Shown here: in pieces, positions 36,353 through 46,020 of the stretch
Layout of the letters: each line of letters begins with the position of its first letter
Numbering within the stretch: position 1 is the stretch's first letter
Source of the DNA: Gammaproteobacteria bacterium MFB021
GTDB taxonomy: Bacteria; Pseudomonadota; Gammaproteobacteria; Pseudomonadales; Halomonadaceae
Direction: 5' to 3'
Length of the DNA: 64,000 nucleotides
Assembly: GCA_000737985.1 (NCBI GenBank)
Contig: JNVT01000105.1
Location: forward strand, 1 to 64,000
The notes under the pieces: generated by a model
What the model was told of the DNA's origin: nothing
What the model saw: only the letters and a program-made list of their open reading frames with translations
Database searches by the model: none
Translations under genes and position numbers: made by a program

Positions 36353-37561
36353 ATGGCACAGCAGGGAGAGCGTCAGGAAGCCCCGCAGGACGCGCTGCGG
36401 GTGATGCGGCTCGACAGCCTGGCGGCGCTGGAGGCGGCCAGCTGGAACGCGGTGGTGGGTACGGGCTACCCGTTCCTGCGCCACGAGTTTCTCGTCGCGC
36501 TCGAGGCGTGCGCCTGCGCCTGCACCGAGACCGGCTGGGCGCCGGATCATCTGCTGGTCTATCGCGGCGCGCGGCTGGTGGCGGTGCTGCCGCGCTATGC
36601 CAAGTGGCACTCACGCGGCGAGTACGTGTTCGACTGGGCCTGGGCGGATGCCTGGGAGCGCGCCGGCGGCGACTACTATCCCAAGTCGCTGTCGGCGATC
36701 CCGTTCACGCCGGCGAGCGGGCCGCGCCTGGGCGTGGTCGCCGATGAGTCGCGCGCTGCGGTGATCGCGGCGCTGGGGCCGGTGCTGCGCGCCAGCGGCA
36801 TGCAGAGCTGGCATCTGCTGTTCGCCGATGACGCCGAGGTGGTGGCATGGCAGGCGGACTTCGGGGCGCCGCTGCTCGAACGTTGCGCGGTACAGTTCAC
36901 CTGGCGCGACGCGGGCTACGGTGACTTCGAGGGCTTCCTCGCCGGCATGAGCTCGCGCAAGCGCAAGGAAATCCGGCGCGAGCGCCGACATCTGGTCGAG
37001 CAGGGTTTCGTGTTCGAGCGCCTCAGCGGCGTGGCGATCGACGAGGCCGCGCTGGACCAGTTCTACCGCTGCTACTGCATGACCTACCTCGAACGCGGCC
37101 AGCACCCCTATCTCAATCGCGATTTCTTCATCCGGCTGCGCGACACCCTGGGCGATGCGATGATGCTGGTCAGGGCCAGCATCGATGGCCGTGCGGTGGC
37201 CGCGGCGCTCTGCTTCGAGGGCGATGATGCGCTGTACGGCCGCTACTGGGGTAGCGAGGTGGCGGCGGATTTCCTGCACTTCGAGACCTGCTACTACCAG
37301 GGCATCGAGCACTGCCTGGCGCGCGGGCTTTCGCGCTTCGACCCGGGCACCCAGGGCGAACACAAGCTCACCCGCGGCTTCGCCCCGGCGCTGAGCCGTT
37401 CACTGCACTATCTGGAACACGAGGGCTTCCGCGAGGCGGTGGCACAGTTCTGCCGCGAGGAGCGCGCCCATGTCGAAGCGTATCTGGAGCAGTGCCGCGG
37501 GCGGCTGCCCTTTCGCCAGACCCCGGCGGGCGATGACGCCGCGGCGAATAACGAAGATTGA
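36353..37561 (+). CDS. DUF482 / peptidogalycan-type GNAT acyltransferase
   Basis: 402 aa from ATG 36353, with GAGGGAG at about six bases. It has the two-domain FemAB-like GNAT look: YPFLRHEFLVALEACACACT near the start, GMSSRKRKEIRRERR near residue 200, and WGSEVAADFLHFETCYYQGI, then QGEHKLTRGFAPALSRSLHY towards the C-terminus, as in DUF482 proteins. The acyl donor and acceptor are unknown. The kef gene follows after 33 bp. Confidence 0.82.
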   Translation: MAQQGERQEAPQDALRVMRLDSLAALEAASWNAVVGTGYPFLRHEFLVALEACACACTETGWAPDHLLVYRGARLVAVLPRYAKWHSRGEYVFDWAWADAWERAGGDYYPKSLSAIPFTPASGPRLGVVADESRAAVIAALGPVLRASGMQSWHLLFADDAEVVAWQADFGAPLLERCAVQFTWRDAGYGDFEGFLAGMSSRKRKEIRRERRHLVEQGFVFERLSGVAIDEAALDQFYRCYCMTYLERGQHPYLNRDFFIRLRDTLGDAMMLVRASIDGRAVAAALCFEGDDALYGRYWGSEVAADFLHFETCYYQGIEHCLARGLSRFDPGTQGEHKLTRGFAPALSRSLHYLEHEGFREAVAQFCREERAHVEAYLEQCRGRLPFRQTPAGDDAAANNED

Positions 37562-37594
37562 CGGCACGCGTGCCGTGACGAGGACCGACAAGCA

Positions 37595-39439
37595 ATGGAT
37601 TTTCTCACTGAAGCTGCCGTGCTGCTGGGCGCCGCGATCATCGCGGTACCGCTGTTCCAGCGCCTGGGGCTGGGCTCGATCCTGGGCTATCTGTGTATCG
37701 GGCTGATCGCCGGCCCCTCGGTGAGCGGTTTCATCTCCGAGCCCGAGACGGTGCTGCACTTCTCCGAGTTCGGCGTGGTGATGCTGCTGTTCATCATCGG
37801 CCTCGAGCTGGAGCCCAAGCGCTTGTGGTCGATGCGCAAGCGCCTGTTCGGGCTGGGATCGCTACAGCTCGCCGGCTGTGCTGCGCTGCTGACACCCATT
37901 GGCCTGCTGCTGGGGCTGCCGCCGAGTATCGCGATCTTTCTCGGCCTGACGCTGGCGCTGTCGTCGACCGCCTTCGCGCTGCAGGTGCTCAACGAGCGGC
38001 GCCAACTGGCCACCCCCCACGGCCAGAGCGCCTTCGCCATGCTGCTGTTCCAGGATCTAGCGGTGATTCCGCTGCTGGCGCTGCTGCCGTTTCTCGCCGG
38101 GCGCGTGGATGCCGCGCCGGATGATATCTGGATCATGGCGCGCAGCGCCGCCATCGTGGTCGCCGCGATCGTGTTCGGGCGGCTGGTGTTTCCGCGGGTG
38201 CTGGCGCTGATCGCACGCAGCGATATCCATGAGATCTTCACCGCTGCTGCGCTGTTTCTGGTGCTCGGCATGGCGCTGGCGATGGAGTGGGCGGGACTGT
38301 CGATGGCGCTGGGGGCTTTCCTCGGCGGCGTGATGCTGGCGGACACCCCGTATCGCCACGAGCTCGAGGCCAACATCGAGCCGTTCAAGGGGCTGCTGCT
38401 GGGGCTGTTCTTCATCGCCGTGGGGATGTCGGTGAATCTCGCCCTGGTGGTCGATAACGTGCTGCTGGTGATCGGCCTGGCACTGGCGATGACCCTGGCC
38501 AAGATGGTGGTGCTGGCGGCGATCGGGCTGCTGGCGAAGCTGCCGCGCACGGAGGTTCCGCGGCTGGCGACGGTGATTGCCCAGGGCGGCGAGTTCGACT
38601 TCGTGCTGCTCACCGCCGCCGTTGCCGCCGGGGTGATCGATCAGCGCATCGCCAGCCTGTGCATTGCCGCGGTCACGCTGAGCATGGCGGCGACGCCGTT
38701 TCTGTATCAGCTGGGCGAGACGCTGGGCAACCGGCTCAAGGAGACGCGCCCCTTCGACACCGACTTCGGCGACGAGACCCCGCCGGTGGTGATCGCCGGT
38801 CTCGGCCGCTTCGGCCAGATGGTGGGGCGTATGCTCAAGATGCAGGGCATCGCCTTCACCGCGCTGGATCCCAACATCACCCAGGTCGAGTTCATCCGCC
38901 GCTTCGGCTCGCGCATCTTCTACGCCGACGCCACGCGCCTGGACCTGCTGCGCGCAGCGGGCATCGACAAGGCACAACTGTTGGTGATTGCGGTCAACGA
39001 CGAGCATGCGGCGCTGACCATCGCGCGTCTGGCCAAGGCCCACTTCCCCCAGCTCAAGGTCTACGCCCGCGCGCGCAACCGCCACCATGCCTGGAAGCTG
39101 ATGGAGCAGGGGGTGGATGGCGTGGTGCGCGAGACCTTCGCCTCGAGCATGGAGATGAGTATCGAAGTGCTCAAGGGCATGGGTTACCCGAGTTCCAATG
39201 CGATCAACGCGGTACGTACCTTCCGCGACTTCGACAATCAGCTGCTCAAGGATACCTATACCCATCGCAACGACACCGAGCAGCTGATGGCCACCGAGAA
39301 GGCCGCCATGGAGGAGTTCAAGTCGCTGTTTCAGCAGGAGCTCGACCGCGGCCGCGGCAAGGCTGGCGACGGGGAGCACGCCGCCAACGACAGTGAGGAA
39401 AACACCGATGACGCAGACACTCGCGCAACGTCTCGCTGA
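37595..39439 (+). CDS. CPA2-family K+/H+ antiporter, KefB/KefC-like
   Basis: 614 aa. Residues 1-380 form about twelve membrane helices of the Na+/H+-exchanger type (GYLCIGLIAGPSVSGFI; GLELEPKRLWSMRKRLFG; FQDLAVIPLLALLPFL). A cytoplasmic TrkA-N (RCK) domain begins at PPVVIAGLGRFGQMVGRML near residue 397 with the GxGxxG motif, then IDKAQLLVIAVNDEHAALT. It ends in an acidic, charged tail. Such systems release K+ when glutathione adducts of toxic electrophiles bind, acidifying the cell. No Kef ancillary flavoprotein gene is adjacent. Confidence 0.88.
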   Translation: MDFLTEAAVLLGAAIIAVPLFQRLGLGSILGYLCIGLIAGPSVSGFISEPETVLHFSEFGVVMLLFIIGLELEPKRLWSMRKRLFGLGSLQLAGCAALLTPIGLLLGLPPSIAIFLGLTLALSSTAFALQVLNERRQLATPHGQSAFAMLLFQDLAVIPLLALLPFLAGRVDAAPDDIWIMARSAAIVVAAIVFGRLVFPRVLALIARSDIHEIFTAAALFLVLGMALAMEWAGLSMALGAFLGGVMLADTPYRHELEANIEPFKGLLLGLFFIAVGMSVNLALVVDNVLLVIGLALAMTLAKMVVLAAIGLLAKLPRTEVPRLATVIAQGGEFDFVLLTAAVAAGVIDQRIASLCIAAVTLSMAATPFLYQLGETLGNRLKETRPFDTDFGDETPPVVIAGLGRFGQMVGRMLKMQGIAFTALDPNITQVEFIRRFGSRIFYADATRLDLLRAAGIDKAQLLVIAVNDEHAALTIARLAKAHFPQLKVYARARNRHHAWKLMEQGVDGVVRETFASSMEMSIEVLKGMGYPSSNAINAVRTFRDFDNQLLKDTYTHRNDTEQLMATEKAAMEEFKSLFQQELDRGRGKAGDGEHAANDSEENTDDADTRATSR

Positions 39440-40250
39440 ACTCGATGACGCCTTCCGTGGCGACCTGATGCCGCTTTCCGGCGGCGACAGCGGTGCCAGC
39501 GTGTGGCGCCTGACGGCTGCGACGCCGCTGATCGTCAAGTGCGACCGGCCCGAGCGGCTCGCCGGCGAAGCCGACGGACTCGCCGCCCTGGCTGCAGCGG
39601 CCGAGGCCCTGGTGGTCCCGCGGGTGGTGGCGCTGGCCGGTGATCTGCTGGTGATGGAAGCGCTCGACGCCAGCGGGCCGCGCGATGACGAGCGGCTCGG
39701 CGAGGGGCTGAGGCAGTTGCATGCCGCTACCCGCGCCCCGGGTGCCGATCACGGCTGGGCGCGCGATAACGCCTGCGGGCTCACGCCGCAGCCCAACGCC
39801 ACGCTGGCCGATGGCCGCGTCTTTCAGCGCGAGCGCCGGCTGCTGCCACTGGTGCGCGCCTGCCGTGACCGGGGCCTGCTCGATGCGGCGCTGGCGGCCC
39901 GGGTCGAACGGGTCGCCGCGACGCTGGAGAGCTGGGTCGCGGATCAGCCGCCGTCGCTGGTGCACGGCGATCTGTGGTCGGGCAATGTGCTGTTCACGCC
40001 GCGCGGGCCGGCGATCATCGATCCGGCGGTGTATCGTCACTATCCCGAGGTCGATGTGGCCATGCTGAGTCTGTTCGGCGATCCGGGGGCGGCGTTCCAC
40101 GAGGCCTATTGGAACGGCCATAGCCCGGACGACTGGCCACGCCGCGAAGCGCTGTTCCAGCTCTATCCGCTACTCAATCACCTCTATCTGTTCGGCGCCG
40201 GCTATCGCGACGGCGTGGCGCGAGCCGCCGCGCAGGTACTGGCGGGGTGA
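39408..40250 (+). CDS. Fructosamine kinase family protein
   Basis: 280 aa from ATG 39408, which overlaps the antiporter gene by 32 bp and has GTGAGGAA upstream. It is a protein-kinase-like (APH-fold) enzyme: LTAATPLIVKCDRP (ATP-site Lys), LVHGDLWSGNVLF with the catalytic Asp, and IIDPAVYRHYPEVDVAML (metal-binding Asp). The family phosphorylates sugars stuck to protein amines so that they fall off (deglycation). Its overlap with a Kef-type antiporter links two responses to reactive carbonyls. Confidence 0.88.
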   Translation: MTQTLAQRLAELDDAFRGDLMPLSGGDSGASVWRLTAATPLIVKCDRPERLAGEADGLAALAAAAEALVVPRVVALAGDLLVMEALDASGPRDDERLGEGLRQLHAATRAPGADHGWARDNACGLTPQPNATLADGRVFQRERRLLPLVRACRDRGLLDAALAARVERVAATLESWVADQPPSLVHGDLWSGNVLFTPRGPAIIDPAVYRHYPEVDVAMLSLFGDPGAAFHEAYWNGHSPDDWPRREALFQLYPLLNHLYLFGAGYRDGVARAAAQVLAG

Positions 40251-40282
40251 ACGGAGGACGTGGGACGCGCGCATCGGCGTAG

Positions 40283-40303
40283 GTTCGGCTAAAGTAGCCG
40301 AAC
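40283..40303. terminator. Hairpin between convergent fructosamine kinase and tetR genes
   Basis: A perfect 9-bp stem GTTCGGCTA / TAGCCGAAC with loop AAG, set between the stops at 40250 and 40327. It could end both transcripts; there is no long T-tract. Confidence 0.5.
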
Positions 40304-40326
40304 GTATCCGGCGCGCGCCGCTGCGC

Positions 40327-40953
40327 TCAGGGCTCGTGGGGCAGGCGAGCGATGCGCGCGAAGAAGGTCTCGATCATGCGTGGGCCGATCTCGCCCAGGG
40401 CGTACTGGGTCGGATCGCGCAGCCAGTCGTGCATCAGGCCGCCGAACATCGACATCAGCATGCGGCAGGCGATCTGCGGGTCGATATCTTCGCCCAGGCT
40501 GCCATCGCGCTGGGCCTGTTCGAGGCGCTCGACCATGGTGTCGTAGCACTCCTGGGCCAACTGGCTCTGCAACCCCAGCATGTCGATGTCGCCCGAGGAT
40601 TCGCAGCGGTGGAAGAGAATCGTGTGCACCCGCTGGGAACGCGGGCGCTGCAGCCGTTCCAGTGCGTGCAGGCTGGCCAGGCGCAGGCTGGTCAGCGGCG
40701 CGTGCGGGCGCTCGGGGTCCTCGACATCGTCAAGCAGTTGACGCAGCGGCATCTTGACCCGGTCGAGCATGGCGTGGAACAGGTCGGACTTGTTCTTGAA
40801 GTGCCAGTAGACGGCGCCGCGGGTCATGCCGGCCTGGCGCGCGATTTGCTCGAGCGAGGCGCGCGAGACGCCGCGCTCCAGAAACACGGTCTCGGCGGCG
40901 TCGAGCAGGGCCTCGCGGGTGGCCTCGGCCTCGGCCTTGGTACGTTTCGGCAT
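40327..40953 (-). CDS. TetR-family repressor of the adjacent RND pump (AcrR/TtgR-like)
   Basis: 208 aa from ATG 40953, the start that puts the HTH where TetR proteins have it: REALLDAAETVFLERGVSRA, then SLEQIARQAGMTRGAVYWHF and KNKSDLFHAM. The C-terminal domain is AcrR/TtgR-like (RCESSGDIDMLGLQ). It is divergent from the pump genes and the gap holds a typical operator. It would release on drug or solvent binding. Confidence 0.88.
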   Translation of the reverse strand: MPKRTKAEAEATREALLDAAETVFLERGVSRASLEQIARQAGMTRGAVYWHFKNKSDLFHAMLDRVKMPLRQLLDDVEDPERPHAPLTSLRLASLHALERLQRPRSQRVHTILFHRCESSGDIDMLGLQSQLAQECYDTMVERLEQAQRDGSLGEDIDPQIACRMLMSMFGGLMHDWLRDPTQYALGEIGPRMIETFFARIARLPHEP

Positions 40954-41062
40954 GGTGGTGTCGTCATGAGCGTTGATGGAGTCGGCGTGTGGCTCGAGCT
41001 TTCTCGGTGTTTTCTGGGTGGCGTCGAGTCCCTGGCGCGAGAATACCCCATTCGTCGGCAAG

Positions 41063-41082
41063 TTTACATTCATGTATGTATG
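41063..41082. promoter_or_regulatory. AcrR/TtgR-type operator in the tetR-pump gap
   Basis: TACAT-TC-ATGTA followed by TGTATG; on the other strand it reads CATACATACATGAATGTAAA, close to the known AcrR-type sites (TACATACAT...GAATGTA). It lies 51 bp upstream of the pump start. Confidence 0.7.
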
Positions 41083-41132
41083 CCTGTAAGCTCGCAACAT
41101 TCCCTTAGGCACTCTTTCCAGGACGGAGACTC

Positions 41133-42419
41133 ATGCGCCCTACACTCATGAATCGCCCCATCGGTATCGGTGGCGCGATACTGCTTTCGCTCGTACTGTC
41201 AGCCTGCGGTGGTGACGAGTCATCCAGTGGCGGTGACCAGCAGCAGGGGCAGCAGAAGCCGCCGACCCAGGCCCAGGTGCTGGAGGTCAAGGCGCGCGAT
41301 ATCGGGTTGTCCAAGACCTACCCGGGCATGATTCGCAGTGATCAGGAGGTCACCGTGATGGGGCGCGTCGAGGGGATTCTCGAGGCGCGCCACTACCAGG
41401 AAGGCAGTCTGGTCGAGAAGGGCGACAAACTCTTCACCATCGAACCCGCCCCCTATAAAGCGACCGTCGAGCAGCGCCAGGCCGACGTTCAGAGTGCCCA
41501 GGCCGAGCTCTATCGTGCGCAGCGCGATGCCGAGCGCTACACGCGTCTCTACAAGCAGAACTCGGTCAGCCAGCAGCAGCGGGATCAGTCCCAGGCCGAT
41601 CTGCGCACGGCCCAGGCGTCGCTGGCCCAAGCCAAGGCGGCGCTGGACAGCGCCCAGATCGATTTGAGCTATACCCAGGTCAACGCCCCGGTCAGCGGCA
41701 TGATCAGTCTGAGCGAGGTCAACGTGGGCAACCTGGTGCAGCCGCCCCAGCAGCTGGCGACGATCACCCCGCTAAACCCTATCGAGGTACGCTTCTCGCT
41801 GCCCGCCGACGACGCCTTCGCGCTGCGCCGTCAGCGTCAGCGCGGCGACAAGGAGGCCGACGCCGCGGTGCTCACCGCGCCGTCTACCGCCTCGGCCACG
41901 CGTGAGCCGCTCAAGCTCGCCGGTGAGCTCGACTTCCTCGGCTCGCGGGTCGACGAGAACACCAGCACGGTCCAGGCCGAAGCCACCTTCCGCAATCAGG
42001 ATGGCCTGTTCCTGCCCGGTCAGTTCGTGCGCGTCACCCTGCCCAACGTCAAGCGCTACGGCGTCTTTGCGGTGCCCGCGGTGGCGGTGACCGAAGGGCT
42101 CAAGGGACCGCAGGTGTATGTCCTCGACGCCGATGGCAAGGCCGAGGCGCGCTTCGTCTCGCTGGGTGAAGTGGCCGGCGACTGGCAGATCATCACCCAG
42201 GGTCTCGACAGCGGCGACCGCGTCGTGGTCTCGGGCATCGGCAGCGTTTCGCCCGGTGACAAGATCGACCCGCAACCGTTCTCCGGCAGTGCGGAGCAGC
42301 CCCAGGACAAGGCCGGCGAGAATCCCTCGCAGAAGGCCGATGCCAAGGGAGGGGAAGGGGCCCAGGCCGGTGAAGGCACCCAAGGCCAGACCGATGGCGG
42401 CCAGAACGGAGCCAACTGA
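41133..42419 (+). CDS. RND efflux periplasmic adaptor lipoprotein (AcrA/MexA-like)
   Basis: 428 aa. It has a lipoprotein signal peptide with lipobox LVLSACGGD. The adaptor domains follow: the barrel-sandwich half near residue 60 (GRVEGILEARHYQEGSLVEK), an alpha-hairpin (about 105-170, AELYRAQRDAERYTRLYKQN), and the second lipoyl half QINAPVSGMI-like at TQVNAPVSGMISLSEVNVG. The last 40 residues are a Gly/Gln/Lys-rich, disordered tail, longer than in AcrA. GGAG precedes ATG 41133. The stop shares one base with the next start. Confidence 0.92.
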   Translation: MRPTLMNRPIGIGGAILLSLVLSACGGDESSSGGDQQQGQQKPPTQAQVLEVKARDIGLSKTYPGMIRSDQEVTVMGRVEGILEARHYQEGSLVEKGDKLFTIEPAPYKATVEQRQADVQSAQAELYRAQRDAERYTRLYKQNSVSQQQRDQSQADLRTAQASLAQAKAALDSAQIDLSYTQVNAPVSGMISLSEVNVGNLVQPPQQLATITPLNPIEVRFSLPADDAFALRRQRQRGDKEADAAVLTAPSTASATREPLKLAGELDFLGSRVDENTSTVQAEATFRNQDGLFLPGQFVRVTLPNVKRYGVFAVPAVAVTEGLKGPQVYVLDADGKAEARFVSLGEVAGDWQIITQGLDSGDRVVVSGIGSVSPGDKIDPQPFSGSAEQPQDKAGENPSQKADAKGGEGAQAGEGTQGQTDGGQNGAN

Positions 42420-45400
42420 TGAATTTCTCCAGCGTATTCATCAGGCGTCCGATCTTCGCCACGGTCATCTCGGTCATCATCATCCTGATCGGCCTGATGG
42501 CGATGCGGACCCTGCCGATCGAGCAGTACCCGCAGGTGGTGCCACCGACGATCAGCGTCTCGGCGACCTATCCCGGGGCCAGTGCGCAGACGGTCTCCGA
42601 TACCGTGGCGTCGACCCTGGCGCAGGAGATCAACGGCACCGAGAACATGATCTATCTGACCTCGTCGAGCTCCGACAGCGGTCAGATGTCGATGAGCGTC
42701 TACTTCAAGATCGGGACCAACCCGCAGACGGCGCAGATCAACGTCAACAACCGGGTGCAGCAGGCGCTCTCCAAGCTTCCCAGCGAAGTCCAGTCCCAGG
42801 GCGTGACGGTGGAGCAGCGCGCCTCCAGCGTGCTGATGTTCGTGGCCGTCACCTCGGCCAGCGATGCCTATGACTCGCTCTACCTGACCAACTACGCCAA
42901 CATCAACATCACCGATGCGCTCAAGCAGCTACCGGGGGTGGGGCAGGCCGAGGTACTCGGCAGTCAGGAATTCGCCATGCGCATCTGGCTCGACCCGGAC
43001 AAGCTGGCGCAGTACGACCTGACGCCGGCCGAGGTGTCGTCGGCGATCCGCGCGCAGAACGCGGTGGTGGCCGCGGGCAAGATCGGTGCCGAGCCGCAGA
43101 GCGATCCTTCGCCCTACACCTACACCATCACCACGCAAGGGCGCTTCAGTAGCGTCGATCAGTTCCGCAACATTCTGCTGCGCACCAATCCCGATGGCTC
43201 TTCGCTGCGCTTGAGCGACGTCGCGCGGGTCGAGCTGGGCAAGAACACCTACGGCATCCAGGGCTACGTCAACAACAAGCCGATCGCACCCATCGCCATC
43301 TACCTCCAGCCCGGGGCCAATGCCCTCGACGTGGCGCGTGAGGTCAAGAGCGAGATGGCGACGCTCAAGCAGCGCTTCCCGCCGGGTCTGGACTACGAGA
43401 TCCCCTACGACACCACGCTGTTCATCGACGCCTCGGTGAATTCGGTCGAGCACACCTTCATCGAGGCGCTGCTACTGGTGGCGGTGATCGTGTTCGTGTT
43501 CCTGCAGAGCTGGCGCTCGACGCTGGTGGCGATGTCGGTGGTGCCTATCTCGGTGGTGGGCACCTTCGCCGGGATGTATCTGCTCGACTTCTCGATCAAC
43601 CTGCTGTCGCTGTTCGGGATGATCCTGGCGATCGGGATCGTGGTCGACGATGCCATCGTGGTGATCGAGAACGTCGAACGCATCATGCAGGAGGATGAAG
43701 AGGCCACGCCCTTCAGCGCCGCGCTGGAGGCGATGAAAGAGGTCTCCGGCGCGGTCATCGCGACGTCGTTCATCATGACCGCGGTGTTCGTACCGGTGGG
43801 CTTCATGGGCGGCCTGACCGGACAGATGTATCAGCAGTTCGCGATCACCATCGCCATCTCGGTGGCGATCTCGGCGCTGGTGGCACTGTCGTTCACGCCG
43901 GCGATCAGCGCGATCTTCCTGCAGAACCATCAGCGTATCCGCGAATCCAAGATCGTGCGCGCGATCAAGAAGCCCTTCGAGTGGTTCAACAAGGGCTTCG
44001 AGAAGGTCACCGACCTGTTCATGGCGATCACCAATTTCCTCATTCATCAGCTGTGGCTGGTGGTGGTGGGGCTGGTCGGGGTCGGCGTGCTGTCATGGAT
44101 GATCTACGCCCAGTTGCCCAGCGGCCTGCTGCCCACCGAGGATCAGGGCGTGGCGCTGGCCTCTGTGTCGCTGCCGGCGGGCGCCTCGGTGTCGCGCACC
44201 GACGCCTATATCCAAGAGCTCAGCACTCGTCTGCGTGACGAGGTGCCGGGGATCAACTACGTGGTCGGCATCCCCGGGTTCGACATCCTGTCGAGCTCGG
44301 CCAATACCGCCAAGGGCACGGTCTTCGTCACCATGAAACCGTGGTCGCAGCGCGACGTGACCGCGGATCAGCTGATCGGCAAGATCATGCAGATCGGAGC
44401 CCAGATACAGGGTGGCCAGACGATGGCCTTCAACATGCCGCCGATCCAGGGGCTATCGCCCACCGGCGGCTTCACCGGCTACCTGCAGTCCTACGGCGGT
44501 GACTCGCCGCAACAGCTGGCGGCGGCGGCCGGCAAGATCATGCAGGCGGCCAATCAGCGCCCCGAGATCGGCCAGGCGTTCTCGACCCTGGATGTCAACG
44601 TGCCGGTCTATCGCGCCACCGTGGATACCGACAAGGTGCGCAGTCTGGGTGTGGATATCTCCGATCTCAACACCACCTTGGCGAGCACCTTCGGTAGCGC
44701 CTTCGTCAACTACTTCACGCGGTCCAGCCGTAACTTCCAGGTCTATCTGCAGTCGGAAGATGACTTCCGTCGCAACCCGGAAGACATTAGCAAGGTCTAC
44801 GTGCGCGGTGGCGATGGCCAGCGGATTCCGCTCTCCGAGCTGGTCACGCTGACCCGCGAGAATGCGCCCACGGTACTCCAGCGCTACAACGTCTACCCGG
44901 CGGCCCAGTTCGCCGGCGGGCCGGCGCCGGGCTACAGCTCGGGCCAGGCGGTCCAGGCGATGCAGGAGGTGGTGGCACAGACGCTGGGCTCCGACTACGC
45001 CATGGGCTGGTCCGGGGAAGCGTATCAGCAGGCCAACGTGGGCACCGCGGCGACCCTGGCGCTCTCCTTCGGCGTGGTCATGATGTTCTTGATCCTGGCC
45101 GCCCAGTATGAGAGCTGGACGCTGCCGCTGGCGGTGGTCTCGGCGGTGCCGTTCGCCTTCATCGGCGCCATCCTGGCGGTGCAGCTCGCCGGTCTCAGCA
45201 CCAGCGTCTACCTGCAGGTGGGGCTACTCGTGGTGGTGGGGCTGGCGGCCAAGAACGCCATCCTGATCGTCGAGTTCGCCGAGCAGCAGCGCAAGCATGC
45301 CGGGCTCTCGGTGATCGAGGCGGCCAAGGTGGCGGCACGCCAGCGTTTCCGGCCCATCGTCATGACCTCGCTGGCGTTCATCGGCGGCACCCTGCCGCTG

Positions 45401-45604
45401 GCACTCGCCTCCGGGGCCAGCGCGGCGAGCCGGCAGCAGATCGGCACACCGGTGGTCGGCGGCATGATCTCGATCACCCTGCTGGCGACGGTGTTCGTGC
45501 CGGCGGCCTACGTGCTGATCATGCGCGTGACGCTGTGGCTCAGCGCCAAGCTCAAGCGCCAGCACCAGCACGAAAGCTCTGACGCCGACGGGCAGCGCTC
45601 TTGA
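42419..45604 (+). CDS. RND efflux pump inner-membrane transporter (AcrB/MexB-like)
   Basis: 1061 aa, the expected HAE1 length. It opens FIRRPIFATVISVIIILIG. Helix 4 carries the paired Asp of the proton relay (AIGIVVDDAIVVIENVERI), and helix 10 the partner Lys (VVGLAAKNAILIVEFAEQQ). Twelve helices and two large periplasmic loops are evident. It exports hydrophobic drugs and solvents with the adaptor. No TolC-type gene is next door, so an outer-membrane channel must come from elsewhere. Confidence 0.95.
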   Translation: MNFSSVFIRRPIFATVISVIIILIGLMAMRTLPIEQYPQVVPPTISVSATYPGASAQTVSDTVASTLAQEINGTENMIYLTSSSSDSGQMSMSVYFKIGTNPQTAQINVNNRVQQALSKLPSEVQSQGVTVEQRASSVLMFVAVTSASDAYDSLYLTNYANINITDALKQLPGVGQAEVLGSQEFAMRIWLDPDKLAQYDLTPAEVSSAIRAQNAVVAAGKIGAEPQSDPSPYTYTITTQGRFSSVDQFRNILLRTNPDGSSLRLSDVARVELGKNTYGIQGYVNNKPIAPIAIYLQPGANALDVAREVKSEMATLKQRFPPGLDYEIPYDTTLFIDASVNSVEHTFIEALLLVAVIVFVFLQSWRSTLVAMSVVPISVVGTFAGMYLLDFSINLLSLFGMILAIGIVVDDAIVVIENVERIMQEDEEATPFSAALEAMKEVSGAVIATSFIMTAVFVPVGFMGGLTGQMYQQFAITIAISVAISALVALSFTPAISAIFLQNHQRIRESKIVRAIKKPFEWFNKGFEKVTDLFMAITNFLIHQLWLVVVGLVGVGVLSWMIYAQLPSGLLPTEDQGVALASVSLPAGASVSRTDAYIQELSTRLRDEVPGINYVVGIPGFDILSSSANTAKGTVFVTMKPWSQRDVTADQLIGKIMQIGAQIQGGQTMAFNMPPIQGLSPTGGFTGYLQSYGGDSPQQLAAAAGKIMQAANQRPEIGQAFSTLDVNVPVYRATVDTDKVRSLGVDISDLNTTLASTFGSAFVNYFTRSSRNFQVYLQSEDDFRRNPEDISKVYVRGGDGQRIPLSELVTLTRENAPTVLQRYNVYPAAQFAGGPAPGYSSGQAVQAMQEVVAQTLGSDYAMGWSGEAYQQANVGTAATLALSFGVVMMFLILAAQYESWTLPLAVVSAVPFAFIGAILAVQLAGLSTSVYLQVGLLVVVGLAAKNAILIVEFAEQQRKHAGLSVIEAAKVAARQRFRPIVMTSLAFIGGTLPLALASGASAASRQQIGTPVVGGMISITLLATVFVPAAYVLIMRVTLWLSAKLKRQHQHESSDADGQRS

Positions 45605-45723
45605 GCCAGCGCCCTCGAAGAGAGGGCGCGTGAAACAGCGCCGGCGCGTTCACCGACGCGTGCGGCGCACTCGATGACGCATTCGCGATCACGCCGAACG
45701 CCAGATCGACTACCCTGAAATAG

Positions 45724-45756
45724 AGGCAACCTCACAGTGAGGTTGCCTTTTTTCTT
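45724..45756 (+). terminator. Rho-independent terminator of the efflux operon
   Basis: AGGCAACCTCAC and GTGAGGTTGCCT pair perfectly and are followed by TTTTTCTT. A smaller perfect hairpin (GCGCCCTC / GAGGGCGC, 45609-45629) lies right after the pump stop. In the rest of the 416-bp gap before glgA I see no gene; only the AT-poor glgA leader. Confidence 0.93.
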
Positions 45757-46020
45757 GGACGCGCCATGGGCGCTGGCGTTGCTGGCGAGTTGCAGGCGAA
45801 AAGACGTTTTGACGCTTCCCCGGGTGCTGCCGTATACCTAGAAGAGGTCGCGTCGTATCGGCATCGTCAAGGTGTCACGTCAATGCGCTATTGGTCTGGC
45901 CCGCACCTCGCGTGTGAAGGGTTAACACCGGTTATCGCGGATGGCGTGGGCTGGCGCGCACGATCAGGGTGCGGCCCAGGTCGTCAATGCAGGCTGACGC
46001 AGGTTTTCGGGAGGCTTTAC

